Assembly: GCA_002287035.1 (NCBI GenBank)
Contig: NSKG01000003.1
Location: forward strand, 310,001 to 374,000
Source of the DNA: Pseudomonas sp. WN033
GTDB lineage: Bacteria > Pseudomonadota > Gammaproteobacteria > Pseudomonadales > Pseudomonadaceae
Reading direction: 5' to 3'
DNA: 64,000 nt
The position numbers and the translations under genes were made by a program. The stretch's first letter is position 1. Every line of letters begins with the position of its first letter. The notes beneath the pieces are model-generated. The model had not been told where the DNA came from. It searched no databases and was given only the letters and a program-made list of their open reading frames with translations. Of the stretch, positions 8,586 to 16,433 are shown piece after piece.

Positions 8586-9134
8586 TCAACGTTTGAGTTC
8601 GCGGCGTACTTCGCTGATGGCCTGCTCGATCGGCAGGGGGCTGCCCTTGACCCGCGACAGAAACAACCCGCCCTGGACCAGCATCAGCACCCGCTCAGCC
8701 CAATGCTCGGCCTGTTCGCTGTTTTCAGCGCACTGACCGCTCAGGGCAATCCCGGTCAGCCAGTCATGCTGCAAGTCCAGCAGGCGCTGGGCGCGCTGAC
8801 GAAGTTGCTGATCCAGGTGGTCCCAGTCGCCCAGTACTCCGCCTACCGGGCACAGGCGCCGGCCCGGGCCGATACTGTTGAGGTAGATGGCGAAAAACGC
8901 CTCCAACTGCCGAGCTGCCGGTTGCCCCTGCTGGGCCTCAATGTGGCGGCGCAGGGCCTGAATACTGGTGTCGATTACATCGGCCACCAGGGCATCCTTG
9001 TTCCGGTAGTGGTGGAACAGGCTGGCCTTGCGAATGCCTACACGGTCGGCGATGTCCTGCAGGCTGAAGCCGTTGAGCGACTGGCGCTGGAGCAGGTCGG
9101 CGGCGGTGCTGAGAATTTGGGTTTTGGTATCCAT
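8586..9134 (-). CDS. TetR family transcriptional regulator
   Basis: A 182-residue repressor with the TetR helix-turn-helix at about 25-46 (FSLQDIADRVGIRKASLFHH, then YRNKDAL). The ligand-binding domain is helical. The start chosen (MDTKTQIL) lies three bases downstream of an operator-like palindrome, a layout consistent with autorepression. A longer reading frame upstream runs through the operator and is not favoured. With its matching operator before the hydrolase-MFS pair, it is the likely local repressor of that operon. Confidence 0.88.
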   Translation of the reverse strand: MDTKTQILSTAADLLQRQSLNGFSLQDIADRVGIRKASLFHHYRNKDALVADVIDTSIQALRRHIEAQQGQPAARQLEAFFAIYLNSIGPGRRLCPVGGVLGDWDHLDQQLRQRAQRLLDLQHDWLTGIALSGQCAENSEQAEHWAERVLMLVQGGLFLSRVKGSPLPIEQAISEVRRELKR

Positions 9135-9137
9135 GAG

Positions 9138-9153
9138 CCTACCGTATGGTAGG
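9138..9153. promoter_or_regulatory. TetR-type operator in front of tetR
   Basis: CCTACCGTATGGTAGG is a perfect inverted repeat (six-base arms, four-base spacer), directly before the tetR start codon. It shares half-site CTACC/GGTAG with the site at 8522. It would block tetR transcription or its leader, giving autoregulation. Confidence 0.78.
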
Positions 9154-9201
9154 TTTTGCTGATTGTCAACGACTATTGAGAAGAGCTGACTACCGCTCGT
9201 C

Positions 9202-9291
9202 GTGGTGTTTACCCTACCGATCGAGCACATCGCCGGCATCGCCTACCAGCAGATCGAAGCGTTCGAACAATTGATCAAGAATGAAATCTGA
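9202..9291 (+). pseudogene. 3' remnant of a PII-like gene
   Basis: These 90 bases encode the last 29 residues (VVFTLPIEHIAGIAYQQIEA, then FEQLIKNEI) and stop of a protein almost identical to the end of the PII-like gene at 16086-16433. There is no start and no upstream coding part. By eye roughly a dozen of 90 bases differ from the full gene. The 15-base spacer to the following CBS gene is unchanged from the intact operon. This marks the broken 5' edge of a duplicated segment. Confidence 0.85.
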
Positions 9292-9306
9292 CCCGGAGCC
9301 CGGCCC

Positions 9307-9549
9307 ATGCTAGTCAAGGACATCATGAAGTCCAACGCCGTCACCATCTCCTTGCTCAACGTTTACGACATCTGCGCCAAGCCGGCACTGATTGTCTCAC
9401 GCGAACTGGACGTGAAGTACGTGGCAAAGCTCATGGTCAACATGAGCCTGCCACGGATTCTGGTCAGCAGCGCCAACGAACTGGTCGGGATCATCACCAT
9501 GAACGACATTGTCGGGGCGATTCTGGAGATGGCCGACGGGGAGGCCTGA
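9307..9549 (+). pseudogene. Truncated copy of the CBS-domain gene (in-frame internal deletion)
   Basis: An 80-codon reading frame equal to the 131-residue CBS protein at 15675-16070 but lacking 51 residues (153 bases, in frame) after MLVKDIMKSNAVTIS. The remaining part, from LLNVYDICAKPALIV onward, is nearly base-for-base identical, with only about four changes before the last codons. The missing stretch holds the first CBS motif, so a normal CBS pair cannot form. The ribosome-binding site is retained, so a short protein could still be made. It is probably a decayed duplicate; it could act as a dominant partner of the full protein, which is speculative. Confidence 0.8.
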
Positions 9550-9557
9550 CCCTCGCG

Positions 9558-10379
9558 TTACTGCCGGCCAATATAGCCAGGATTGAACACCACCTGCTCG
9601 CCCTGGATCATGTCGAAGATATCGCGGGCCGCAATTGCCGGGTCTTCCCAGTCGGCGGCCCGGTCTACTTCGGGATTGGCCTGCGGGCCAGTGGAGTGCC
9701 GGCTGATATGGGTGCGCATGCCGGCCGGAGCGGCAATGAAAATCTTGATATTGTCAGCCTGCAACTCTTGCGCGGCACTCTGGAACAAGCCGTGCAGTGC
9801 GTGCTTGGTCGCGGCGTAATGCCCCAGATTGGCTGGTGCCGGGCGCATGCCCAGAATCGATGACACGTTCAGGATAGTACCGCCGTCCTGCTCCCGCATG
9901 ACCGCGATCGCCTGCTGAGCCAGATCGGCGTAGGCCCAGAAATTGACTTCCATCTGGTGCCGGGCCTTGTCCATATCCATTTCATCCAGCCGAGCCAGAT
10001 AGGAATAGCCAGCATTGTTGAACAGGAAGTCGACCTGGCCATACTCGGCCCGCGCCCGCTCGATCAACCCGGCACGCTGTTCCGGGTCTGCCAAGTCCAC
10101 CTCCAGTACCAGCGCCTGCCCACCCTGACTACGAATCTGCTCGGCCAACTGCTGCGAAGGCTCGGGGCGGACATCGACCAGAACCAGCTTCATGCCCTCG
10201 CTGGCACCCAGTAGCGCCAACTCCCGGCCCAGGCCATAACTGCTGCCGGTCACCACTGCCACCCTGTCCTTGAACGCTGGACTATCGGCCTGTGCTGGTG
10301 CTACCAGCCAGAGCATCAGCCAAACCAGCAACACGCCCGGCAGCGGCAATTGCAGCATTTTTCTATGGTAAGTCGTCAT
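9558..10379 (-). CDS. Membrane-anchored or exported short-chain dehydrogenase/reductase (SDR)
   Basis: A 273-residue SDR. The NAD(P)-binding TGSSYGLGRE motif lies near residue 46, the NNAG strand near 122, and the catalytic Ser (NVSSILG) and YAATK are present. The protein starts with a hydrophobic segment (about 9-32, LPGVLLVWLMLWLVAPAQA), which looks like a signal peptide or anchor and is unusual for an SDR. The ATG at 10379 is chosen because AGGGAG lies in front; a TTG 27 bases upstream is a weaker option. The substrate is unknown. It ends just beyond the truncated CBS copy. Confidence 0.82.
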   Translation of the reverse strand: MTTYHRKMLQLPLPGVLLVWLMLWLVAPAQADSPAFKDRVAVVTGSSYGLGRELALLGASEGMKLVLVDVRPEPSQQLAEQIRSQGGQALVLEVDLADPEQRAGLIERARAEYGQVDFLFNNAGYSYLARLDEMDMDKARHQMEVNFWAYADLAQQAIAVMREQDGGTILNVSSILGMRPAPANLGHYAATKHALHGLFQSAAQELQADNIKIFIAAPAGMRTHISRHSTGPQANPEVDRAADWEDPAIAARDIFDMIQGEQVVFNPGYIGRQ

Positions 10380-10615
10380 ACCCCGCACTCCCTGAGTTAT
10401 TGGCAACCGCTACACCTTAATGGGATTGCCCCACCAACAGTAGCAACAGAAACATTTCGAATCAGTGCACGGCATGCGACCAACGGTCGACAGCGCATGG
10501 TTGACTTATGGTGCTGATCGATCATTTACGCAACATTTACAGCCGCTTGCAGTTTTGGACATCGCTTGTTTATGCGGTTTGGCTTTAGGCTTTCGGACAG
10601 CATAGGAGGCTGTCG

Positions 10616-12064
10616 ATGTTTGCTTTCTTTCGCCCGGTACTGCTGGTAGTGGGCATCCTAACCCTGATCATGACCGGGCTAATGTCCTGTGTGGCGTTGT
10701 TCGCCTTTTGGCGCGGCGACCCGGAGCTGTCAGTGTTCCTGATTTCAGCGGCGATTGCTGGTGGTGCTGGACTGACCTTGGTGTTGTTGGGGCGTCAGGC
10801 ACGCTTCCATCTGGTAGCCCGTCAGTTGTATCTTTTGACCAGTCTGAGTTGGCTCGGTATGTCGCTGGTGGGCGCCTTGCCGCTGTTCTTTAGCCATTTC
10901 CAACTGAGCTTTGTCGATGCCGTTTTCGAAGCGGTATCGGGGATCACTACCACTGGGTCGACAGTGCTGTCCGGGCTGGAGCAGTTGCCGCCGAGCTTGC
11001 TGCTGTGGCGCTCTATGCTGCAATGGCTGGGTGGGTTGGGCGTGATCGGTATGGCCGTGTCGATTCTGCCGTTTTTGCGGGTCGGCGGGATGCGCCTGTT
11101 TCATACTGAGTCGTCTGACTGGTCGGACAAGTCGATCCCACGCATTCAGACGCTGGCCAGGCTGCTGGTGGCGATCTATCTGTGCATCAGCCTGGCCTGC
11201 ATGCTGGCCTATTGGCTGGCGGGCATGAACCTGTTTGATGCGATCAATCATGCCATGACTACAGTGTCGACCGGTGGTTACGCCACCGATGACCGCTCCA
11301 TGGGACGTTTCGACGAACGGGTGTTGTGGGTCGCCATTGTGTTCATGCTGCTTGGTGCTTTGCCGTTTACCCTGATCATCGCTTTTGTCCAGCGCCCACG
11401 GTTAGCGCTGTTGAGCAATAGTCAGGTAATGGCTCTGCTGTCTGTTGTCGCAGTGGTTTCGTTGCTGCTGAGCGCTTTTCTGGTATTGAATGGTGAGCTG
11501 CCATTGTTCAGCGCCTTGACCCAGGCCACTTTCAATCTGGTTTCCGTGATCACCACTACGGGCTATGCCTCTGCCGATTATACCCAGTGGGGCGCCTTCA
11601 GCGTGGCGCTGTTCTTTGTGGTGATGTTCATTGGTGGTTGTTCAGGGTCAACCAGTGGCGGCATGAAGGTTTTCCGTTTTCAACTTAGCTACCTGTTCCT
11701 GCGCAGTCAGATCCGCAAACTGGTTCACCCCAGTGGCGTATTCGTAACTCGTTATAACGGCAAAACGGTGCAGGACGATATCATTCTGTCGGCAGTCGCC
11801 TTTTCCTTTCTGTTTTTTCTCACGCTGGCGGTACTGACGCTGCTATTGGCGCTGCTCGGGCTGGATCTAGTGACCAGCCTGAGTGCCGCTGCCACGGCGT
11901 TGACCAATGTCGGTCCGGGACTTGGCGATATCGTTGGCCCTGCGGGCAACTTCCAGCCCCTGCCGGCAACCGCCAAATGGCTGTTATGCTTCGGTATGTT
12001 GTTAGGCCGACTGGAGCTGTTGACGATGATGGTGCTATTCACGCCGATGTTCTGGCGCGGCTGA
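10616..12064 (+). CDS. trkH: TrkH-type potassium uptake channel subunit
   Basis: A 482-residue membrane protein with the four selectivity-filter loops of the TrkH/KtrB family: TTTGSTV, STGGYAT, TTTGYAS and TNVGPGLG. The intramembrane gating region SGSTSGGMKVFRF is also present. It passes K+ across the inner membrane when assembled with a TrkA/KtrA regulator ring. An AGGAGG site lies six bases before the ATG. It starts a same-strand run of trkH, a KdpD-like kinase, a KdpE-like regulator and trkA, which points to dedicated control of K+ uptake. Family assignment is firm; expression conditions are unknown. Confidence 0.93.
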   Translation: MFAFFRPVLLVVGILTLIMTGLMSCVALFAFWRGDPELSVFLISAAIAGGAGLTLVLLGRQARFHLVARQLYLLTSLSWLGMSLVGALPLFFSHFQLSFVDAVFEAVSGITTTGSTVLSGLEQLPPSLLLWRSMLQWLGGLGVIGMAVSILPFLRVGGMRLFHTESSDWSDKSIPRIQTLARLLVAIYLCISLACMLAYWLAGMNLFDAINHAMTTVSTGGYATDDRSMGRFDERVLWVAIVFMLLGALPFTLIIAFVQRPRLALLSNSQVMALLSVVAVVSLLLSAFLVLNGELPLFSALTQATFNLVSVITTTGYASADYTQWGAFSVALFFVVMFIGGCSGSTSGGMKVFRFQLSYLFLRSQIRKLVHPSGVFVTRYNGKTVQDDIILSAVAFSFLFFLTLAVLTLLLALLGLDLVTSLSAAATALTNVGPGLGDIVGPAGNFQPLPATAKWLLCFGMLLGRLELLTMMVLFTPMFWRG

Positions 12065-12073
12065 GGCAGCGGT

Positions 12074-13501
12074 ATGCCGACACCCATGCACCCACGCTGG
12101 CCGGCACTGGTTCTGCCCTGGCTGGTGCCTCTGTTGGCCAGCCTGTTGGCGTGGCCTCTGGCCGACTGGCTGCCCAGCGCCAATCTGGCCCTGATCTATT
12201 TAGCCGGCGTGTTGCTGACGGCGATCTATACCCGGGTTCGGCCGGCCCTGGCCTGTGCACTGTTAAGCTTCCTGGCGTACAACTTCTGGCACACCGAGCC
12301 GCGTTTCTCGCTGCAGATGTTCCATCGTGAAGATATCCTGACCGCCGGGTTGCTGGTCATGGTGGCGTTGGTTTGCGGACAACTGGCGGCTAGGCTCAAT
12401 GAACAGCTTAGTGCCTTGCGTGATAGTCAGAGCTGGAGCAACCGGCAGATGGATTGTGCACGGGCACTGTCATCCTGTGTGGCTGCCGACGAGGTGGTTA
12501 ACCGATTTATGGAGCAGGTTCAGGCCTGTCTGGGGTGGACCTGCCGACTGCAGGACGATGCGACCCGGTTACCAGATGGAGACGGGGGTATCGGCTGGTG
12601 CCAGCATGAACAGGGTATTCTGATCGGTTTTCAGGATGGTCAGGGCAATGCCCTTGCGGTCAGCCTGGCTGCTCAGTCGGCTCTGAAGGCGCGTGATCGC
12701 GAGCGGCTGGAAGCCTTGCTGGATCTGACCCGCCTGGCCTGGGGGCGGGTACGGCTGGCCGAGCGTTTGCGTCAGGAAACTCTGGTCAAGGAGCGCGAAC
12801 AGTTGCGCTCGGCACTGTTGTCGTCGATATCCCATGACCTGCGCACCCCACTGGCAACCATGATTGGCTCGGTCTCGAGTCTGATCGACCTGCATGCGGC
12901 CCTGAGTCCGGAGCAACGCGCCGAGCTGTTGGCCAATACCCTGAGCGAGGCCCAGAGGCTGGATCGCTATATCCAGAAGCTGCTGGACATGACTCGTCTG
13001 GGGCACGGCGAGCTGACCCTCGACCGTGACTGGGTCGGGGTCGATGATATTGTCAGCGTGGTGATCAAGCGCAGCCGGGCTCTGCTTGGAGACAGGCACT
13101 TGGAGCTGAGCCTGGCAGCGGAACTACCGTTGCTGCATGTGCATCCCGCCCTGATTGAGCAGGCATTGTTCAATGTGTTGGAAAATGCCATTCGGTTCTC
13201 GCCATCAGGAGCGGTCATTCGTCTACAGGCGAGCAGTGAGCCTGGATGGTTGCATATCGATGTTAGCGATGCTGGCCCCGGAATCGATGCCGCAGATCAT
13301 GAGCGGGTATTCGATATGTTCCATACCTTCAGCTATGGCGACCAGTACGCGGCGGGAACCGGGCTGGGGCTGGCAATCTGTCGCAGCATTCTGGCTGCAC
13401 ACGGAGGGTCTGCCCAGGTGCTGAGTAGCGCGCCGGGGCAGGGCACCACCATGCGTTTGAGTGTGCCGCTCTCGGGTGTGCCGGCTAGTGTGGAGGATTG
13501 A
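12074..13501 (+). CDS. KdpD-like sensor histidine kinase lacking the N-terminal KdpD/Usp region
   Basis: A 475-residue kinase. It begins directly with the four-helix DUF4118 membrane domain found in the middle of KdpD (about 10-110, including YNFWHTEPRFSL). A GAF-like cytoplasmic segment follows (about 120-225). HisKA has His254 in SSISHDLRTPL, and the ATPase domain has N box NVLENAIRFSPSG and G boxes DAGPGI and GTGLGLAIC. Full KdpD is about 900 residues with an N-terminal KdpD and Usp part that senses K+ and ATP; that half is absent. It starts nine bases after trkH and ends one base before the response regulator. It probably senses turgor or K+ and controls this Trk locus, since no kdpFABC is nearby. 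Confidence 0.87.
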   Translation: MPTPMHPRWPALVLPWLVPLLASLLAWPLADWLPSANLALIYLAGVLLTAIYTRVRPALACALLSFLAYNFWHTEPRFSLQMFHREDILTAGLLVMVALVCGQLAARLNEQLSALRDSQSWSNRQMDCARALSSCVAADEVVNRFMEQVQACLGWTCRLQDDATRLPDGDGGIGWCQHEQGILIGFQDGQGNALAVSLAAQSALKARDRERLEALLDLTRLAWGRVRLAERLRQETLVKEREQLRSALLSSISHDLRTPLATMIGSVSSLIDLHAALSPEQRAELLANTLSEAQRLDRYIQKLLDMTRLGHGELTLDRDWVGVDDIVSVVIKRSRALLGDRHLELSLAAELPLLHVHPALIEQALFNVLENAIRFSPSGAVIRLQASSEPGWLHIDVSDAGPGIDAADHERVFDMFHTFSYGDQYAAGTGLGLAICRSILAAHGGSAQVLSSAPGQGTTMRLSVPLSGVPASVED

Positions 13502-13502
13502 G

Positions 13503-14180
13503 GTGACACGTGTTTTGGTGATTGACGACGAGCCGCAGATTCGCCGCTTTCTGAGTATTTGTCTGGGTTCCCAGGGCTATCAGGTACTTGAGGCTGAGGA
13601 CGGCCGGCGTGGCTTGGAGCAGGCTGCGCTGCATCAGCCCGATGTGCTGATCATGGACCTGGGTTTGCCGGACATGGACGGTCAGCAGTTGTTGAAAACT
13701 CTCAGGGAGTTTTATCTAGGGCCGTTGATCGTACTGTCGGTACGCAACGGTGAGCGTGATAAGGTTCAGGCGTTGGACAATGGCGCCAATGATTATGTTG
13801 AGAAGCCTTTCGGTGCCAATGAGCTGTTGGCCAGAATCCGTTCAGTGCTGCGGACTTTCGCCAATATCGAGGTGCCCCCAAGCGGGTTCGACGACGGCTA
13901 CCTTAAGGTTGACCTGCAAGCTCGCCGGGTTCGTCTGGGTGATGAGGATGTGCACTTGTCGCGCAAGGAGTTCGAGCTTCTGCGCTGTCTTATCAGTCAT
14001 CCCGGACGCATCATCACCCAGCAGCAGTTGCTCAAGGACATCTGGGGACCGCTTCACAGTCACGATACCCACTACCTGAGGATTTTCATTGGCCGGCTGC
14101 GCAGCAAGCTGGATGATGATCCCACCGCACCACGTTACATTGAAACCGAGGCCGGGGTCGGTTATCGGTTTATCGGCTGA
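13503..14180 (+). CDS. KdpE-like OmpR-family response regulator
   Basis: A 225-residue regulator with a GTG start that fits the REC domain beginning VTRVLVIDDEPQIRRF. A GGAG site lies in the end of the kinase gene. The phosphoacceptor is Asp52 in LIMDLGLPDMDG, and the switch Lys is in DYVEKPFG. A winged-helix DNA-binding domain covers the C-terminal ~95 residues (HLSRKEFELLRCL, ending GVGYRFIG). It is the partner of the DUF4118 kinase immediately upstream. The placement between trkH and trkA suggests that these are its targets. Confidence 0.9.
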   Translation: MTRVLVIDDEPQIRRFLSICLGSQGYQVLEAEDGRRGLEQAALHQPDVLIMDLGLPDMDGQQLLKTLREFYLGPLIVLSVRNGERDKVQALDNGANDYVEKPFGANELLARIRSVLRTFANIEVPPSGFDDGYLKVDLQARRVRLGDEDVHLSRKEFELLRCLISHPGRIITQQQLLKDIWGPLHSHDTHYLRIFIGRLRSKLDDDPTAPRYIETEAGVGYRFIG

Positions 14181-14291
14181 GAATGCGTTTGGCGGCGTAT
14201 ACGGTTTTTTTACTATCACCCGGCAAAGCGGGCATGGTTTTTTTACGCGCAGCATCAAGACAATAAGGCATGCCTTTCGACGGAGAGTCGC

Positions 14292-15668
14292 ATGCGAATC
14301 ATTATTCTTGGCGCTGGTCAGGTCGGTGCCACACTGGCCGAACACCTGGCTGGTGAAGCGAACGATATCACAGTGGTTGACACTGATATTCAGCGCCTGC
14401 GGATACTGCAGGATCGTCTTGATCTGCGCACCTTGTGTGGCCCGGCCTCTCATCCGGTAACCCTGGCCCAGGCCGGTGGTGAAGATGCCGATATGCTGGT
14501 GGCGGTAACCAGCAGAGATGAAATCAACATGATTGCCTGCCAGGTGGCGCACAGCCTGTTTAACATCCCCACAAAAATTGCCCGCGTGCGCGAGCATGAT
14601 TACCTGGTTCATGAGCAGGCTCTGTTTGCCAAGGCCGCCGTGCCGGTGGATGTGCTGATCAGTCCAGAAGAGTTGGTTACCCGCCATCTCAAACGCTTGA
14701 TCCAGTACCCGGGGGCCTTGCAAGTGCTGGACTTTGCTGACGGCAGAGCCCAGATGATGGCGGTCAGAGCAGAGCCGGGCGGTGCGCTGGTTGGTCAGCG
14801 AATCGCCTCATTGCGCGAACATATGCCCAATATCGATAGCCGGGTGGCGGCCATTTTTCGCCGCGAACGATCGCTGGTGCCCACCGGCGATACGCAGATC
14901 GAAGCTGGCGACGAGGTGTTCTTTATTGCTGCCCGGGAGGACATGCGTCAGGTCATGAGCGAGTGGCGGCGGCTGGATAAACCCTACAAACGCATTCTGA
15001 TCGCCGGTGGCGGCAACATTGGTGCGCGTCTGGCTGCCAGCCTGGAGTCCAGTTACCGGGTAAAGGTGATTGAGCACAATGGCAATCGTTGTCAGTGGTT
15101 GTCCGAGCACCTGGATCGCAGTGTGGTACTGCATGGCAATGCCTCAGACCGCGAGTTGCTGATAGAAGAGGGGATCGAATCGGTCGATGTGTTCCTGGCC
15201 TTGACCAATGATGACGAGGCTAATGTCATGGCCTCGATGCTGGCCAAACGACTGGGCGCGCGCACCGTAATCACTCTGATCAACAACCCTGCCTACGTCG
15301 ACCTGGTTCAGGGTGGGCTGATCGATATTGCTATCTCACCCCAGCAATCGACCATCGGCGCGCTGCTGACTCATGTGCGACGAGGCGACGTCGTTGCTGT
15401 GCACTCACTACGCCGTGGTGCAGCCGAAGCACTAGAGGCAGTTGCGCATGGTGATCAGGGCAGCTCGCAAGTAGTGGGGCGACGTATCGATGAACTGGAG
15501 CTGCCTGCCAGTGCCACGGTGGGCGCACTAGTACGAGGTGAGCAGGTACTGATTGCCCATGACAGCACCCAGGTCGAGTCTGGTGATCATGTGATCATCT
15601 TCGTCGCCGACAAACGTGACGTACTCCGGGTTGAACGTTTGTTCCAGGTGGGCCTGGCCTTCCTCTGA
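14292..15668 (+). CDS. trkA: TrkA: cytosolic NAD-binding regulator of Trk potassium uptake
   Basis: A 458-residue protein with two tandem RCK units. The first Rossmann motif is [15 protein letters not shown] at residue 7 and the second [14 protein letters not shown] near 237. Each is followed by a C-terminal RCK subdomain. This is the full double-RCK TrkA length. GGAG precedes the ATG at the correct spacing. A 110-base gap separates it from the regulator gene, so it may have its own promoter. Pseudomonads usually carry a trkA elsewhere near fmt/rsmB, so this could be a second copy (inference). Confidence 0.92.
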   Translation: MRIIILGAGQVGATLAEHLAGEANDITVVDTDIQRLRILQDRLDLRTLCGPASHPVTLAQAGGEDADMLVAVTSRDEINMIACQVAHSLFNIPTKIARVREHDYLVHEQALFAKAAVPVDVLISPEELVTRHLKRLIQYPGALQVLDFADGRAQMMAVRAEPGGALVGQRIASLREHMPNIDSRVAAIFRRERSLVPTGDTQIEAGDEVFFIAAREDMRQVMSEWRRLDKPYKRILIAGGGNIGARLAASLESSYRVKVIEHNGNRCQWLSEHLDRSVVLHGNASDRELLIEEGIESVDVFLALTNDDEANVMASMLAKRLGARTVITLINNPAYVDLVQGGLIDIAISPQQSTIGALLTHVRRGDVVAVHSLRRGAAEALEAVAHGDQGSSQVVGRRIDELELPASATVGALVRGEQVLIAHDSTQVESGDHVIIFVADKRDVLRVERLFQVGLAFL

Positions 15669-15674
15669 GTGTTT

Positions 15675-16070
15675 TCAGCAATCCCCGTCGGCCATCTCCA
15701 GAATTGCCCCGACAATGTCGTTCATGGTGATGATCCCGACCAGTTCGTTGGCGCTGGTGACCAGAATCCGTGGCAGGCTCATGTTGACCATGAGCTTTGC
15801 CACGTACTTCACGTCCAGTTCGCGTGAGACGATCAGTGCCGGCTTGGCGCAGATGTCGTAAACGTTGAGCAGGTCGATGTCACCCTCTTCGGCGACAATG
15901 GTCTTGAGGATATCGGTGTAGGTAATCAGTCCATAGGCGTCGTGCTCATTGCCTTTTTCCACCACCAGCGACTTGATGCCGTGCTGGCGCATCTTCTGCA
16001 TGGCCTCGCGCACAGTGGCCAGGGCGGAGATGGTGACGACGTTGGACTTCATGATGTCCTTGACTAGCAT
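15675..16070 (-). CDS. CBS-domain protein (CBS pair)
   Basis: A 131-residue protein made of two CBS motifs: MLVKDIMKSNVVTISALATV to GLITYTDILK, and YDICAKPALIVSRELDVKYV to GIITMNDIVGAI. CBS pairs bind adenosine nucleotides and report energy state. It is the last gene of the DUF1538-PII-CBS operon, 15 bases after the PII-like stop, and ends six bases from the convergent trkA stop. It probably helps gate or tune the DUF1538 membrane protein. A truncated near-identical copy lies at 9307-9549 in the opposite direction. Confidence 0.88.
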   Translation of the reverse strand: MLVKDIMKSNVVTISALATVREAMQKMRQHGIKSLVVEKGNEHDAYGLITYTDILKTIVAEEGDIDLLNVYDICAKPALIVSRELDVKYVAKLMVNMSLPRILVTSANELVGIITMNDIVGAILEMADGDC

Positions 16071-16085
16071 GGGCCGGGCTCCGGG

Positions 16086-16433
16086 TCAGATTTCGTTTTT
16101 GATCAGTTGTTCGAAGTGTTCGATCTGCTGGTGGGCGATGCCGGCGATATGCTCGATCGGCAAGGTGAACACTACCCCACGGGTATGGTTTTTCAGATCA
16201 AGGTCCTTGACCAGTTGCTTCATCACTCGTAGTGAAAGCTTCTTCTCCAGCACGAAGATCATTACCGACTGGCTGCCTTCATAGGTCAGGCCGAAGAACG
16301 ATTTTTTCTGCTCGGCACCCAAACCGCGACCGTTGAGCAGGGTGACGCCGCCGGCGCCGGCGGCTTTGGCCGAGGCGATGGCCTGTTCTTCCAGGTCCTC
16401 GGCGAGCATGGCGACCAGTACCGAGAATTTCAT
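16086..16433 (-). CDS. PII-like signalling protein linked to DUF1538
   Basis: A 115-residue protein of the PII-like ferredoxin fold, starting MKFSVLVAMLAEDLEEQAI. It has a Gly-rich turn (AGAGGVTLLNGRGLG) where PII proteins carry GVTV-type sequence, then a T-loop region with EQKKSFFG and a basic RVMKQLVKDLDL helix. There is no tyrosine at the classical uridylylation position that I can identify. PII-family proteins bind nucleotides or small molecules and plug transporters. The ATGA overlap with the DUF1538 gene argues for a physical partner. Ligand and target are inferred, not shown. Confidence 0.82.
   Translation of the reverse strand: MKFSVLVAMLAEDLEEQAIASAKAAGAGGVTLLNGRGLGAEQKKSFFGLTYEGSQSVMIFVLEKKLSLRVMKQLVKDLDLKNHTRGVVFTLPIEHIAGIAHQQIEHFEQLIKNEI

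Noticed and set aside
12074..14180. Calling the pair kdpD and kdpE
   Set aside because: The kinase lacks the N-terminal KdpD and Usp regions and no kdpFABC genes are present, so only KdpD-like/KdpE-like is justified.
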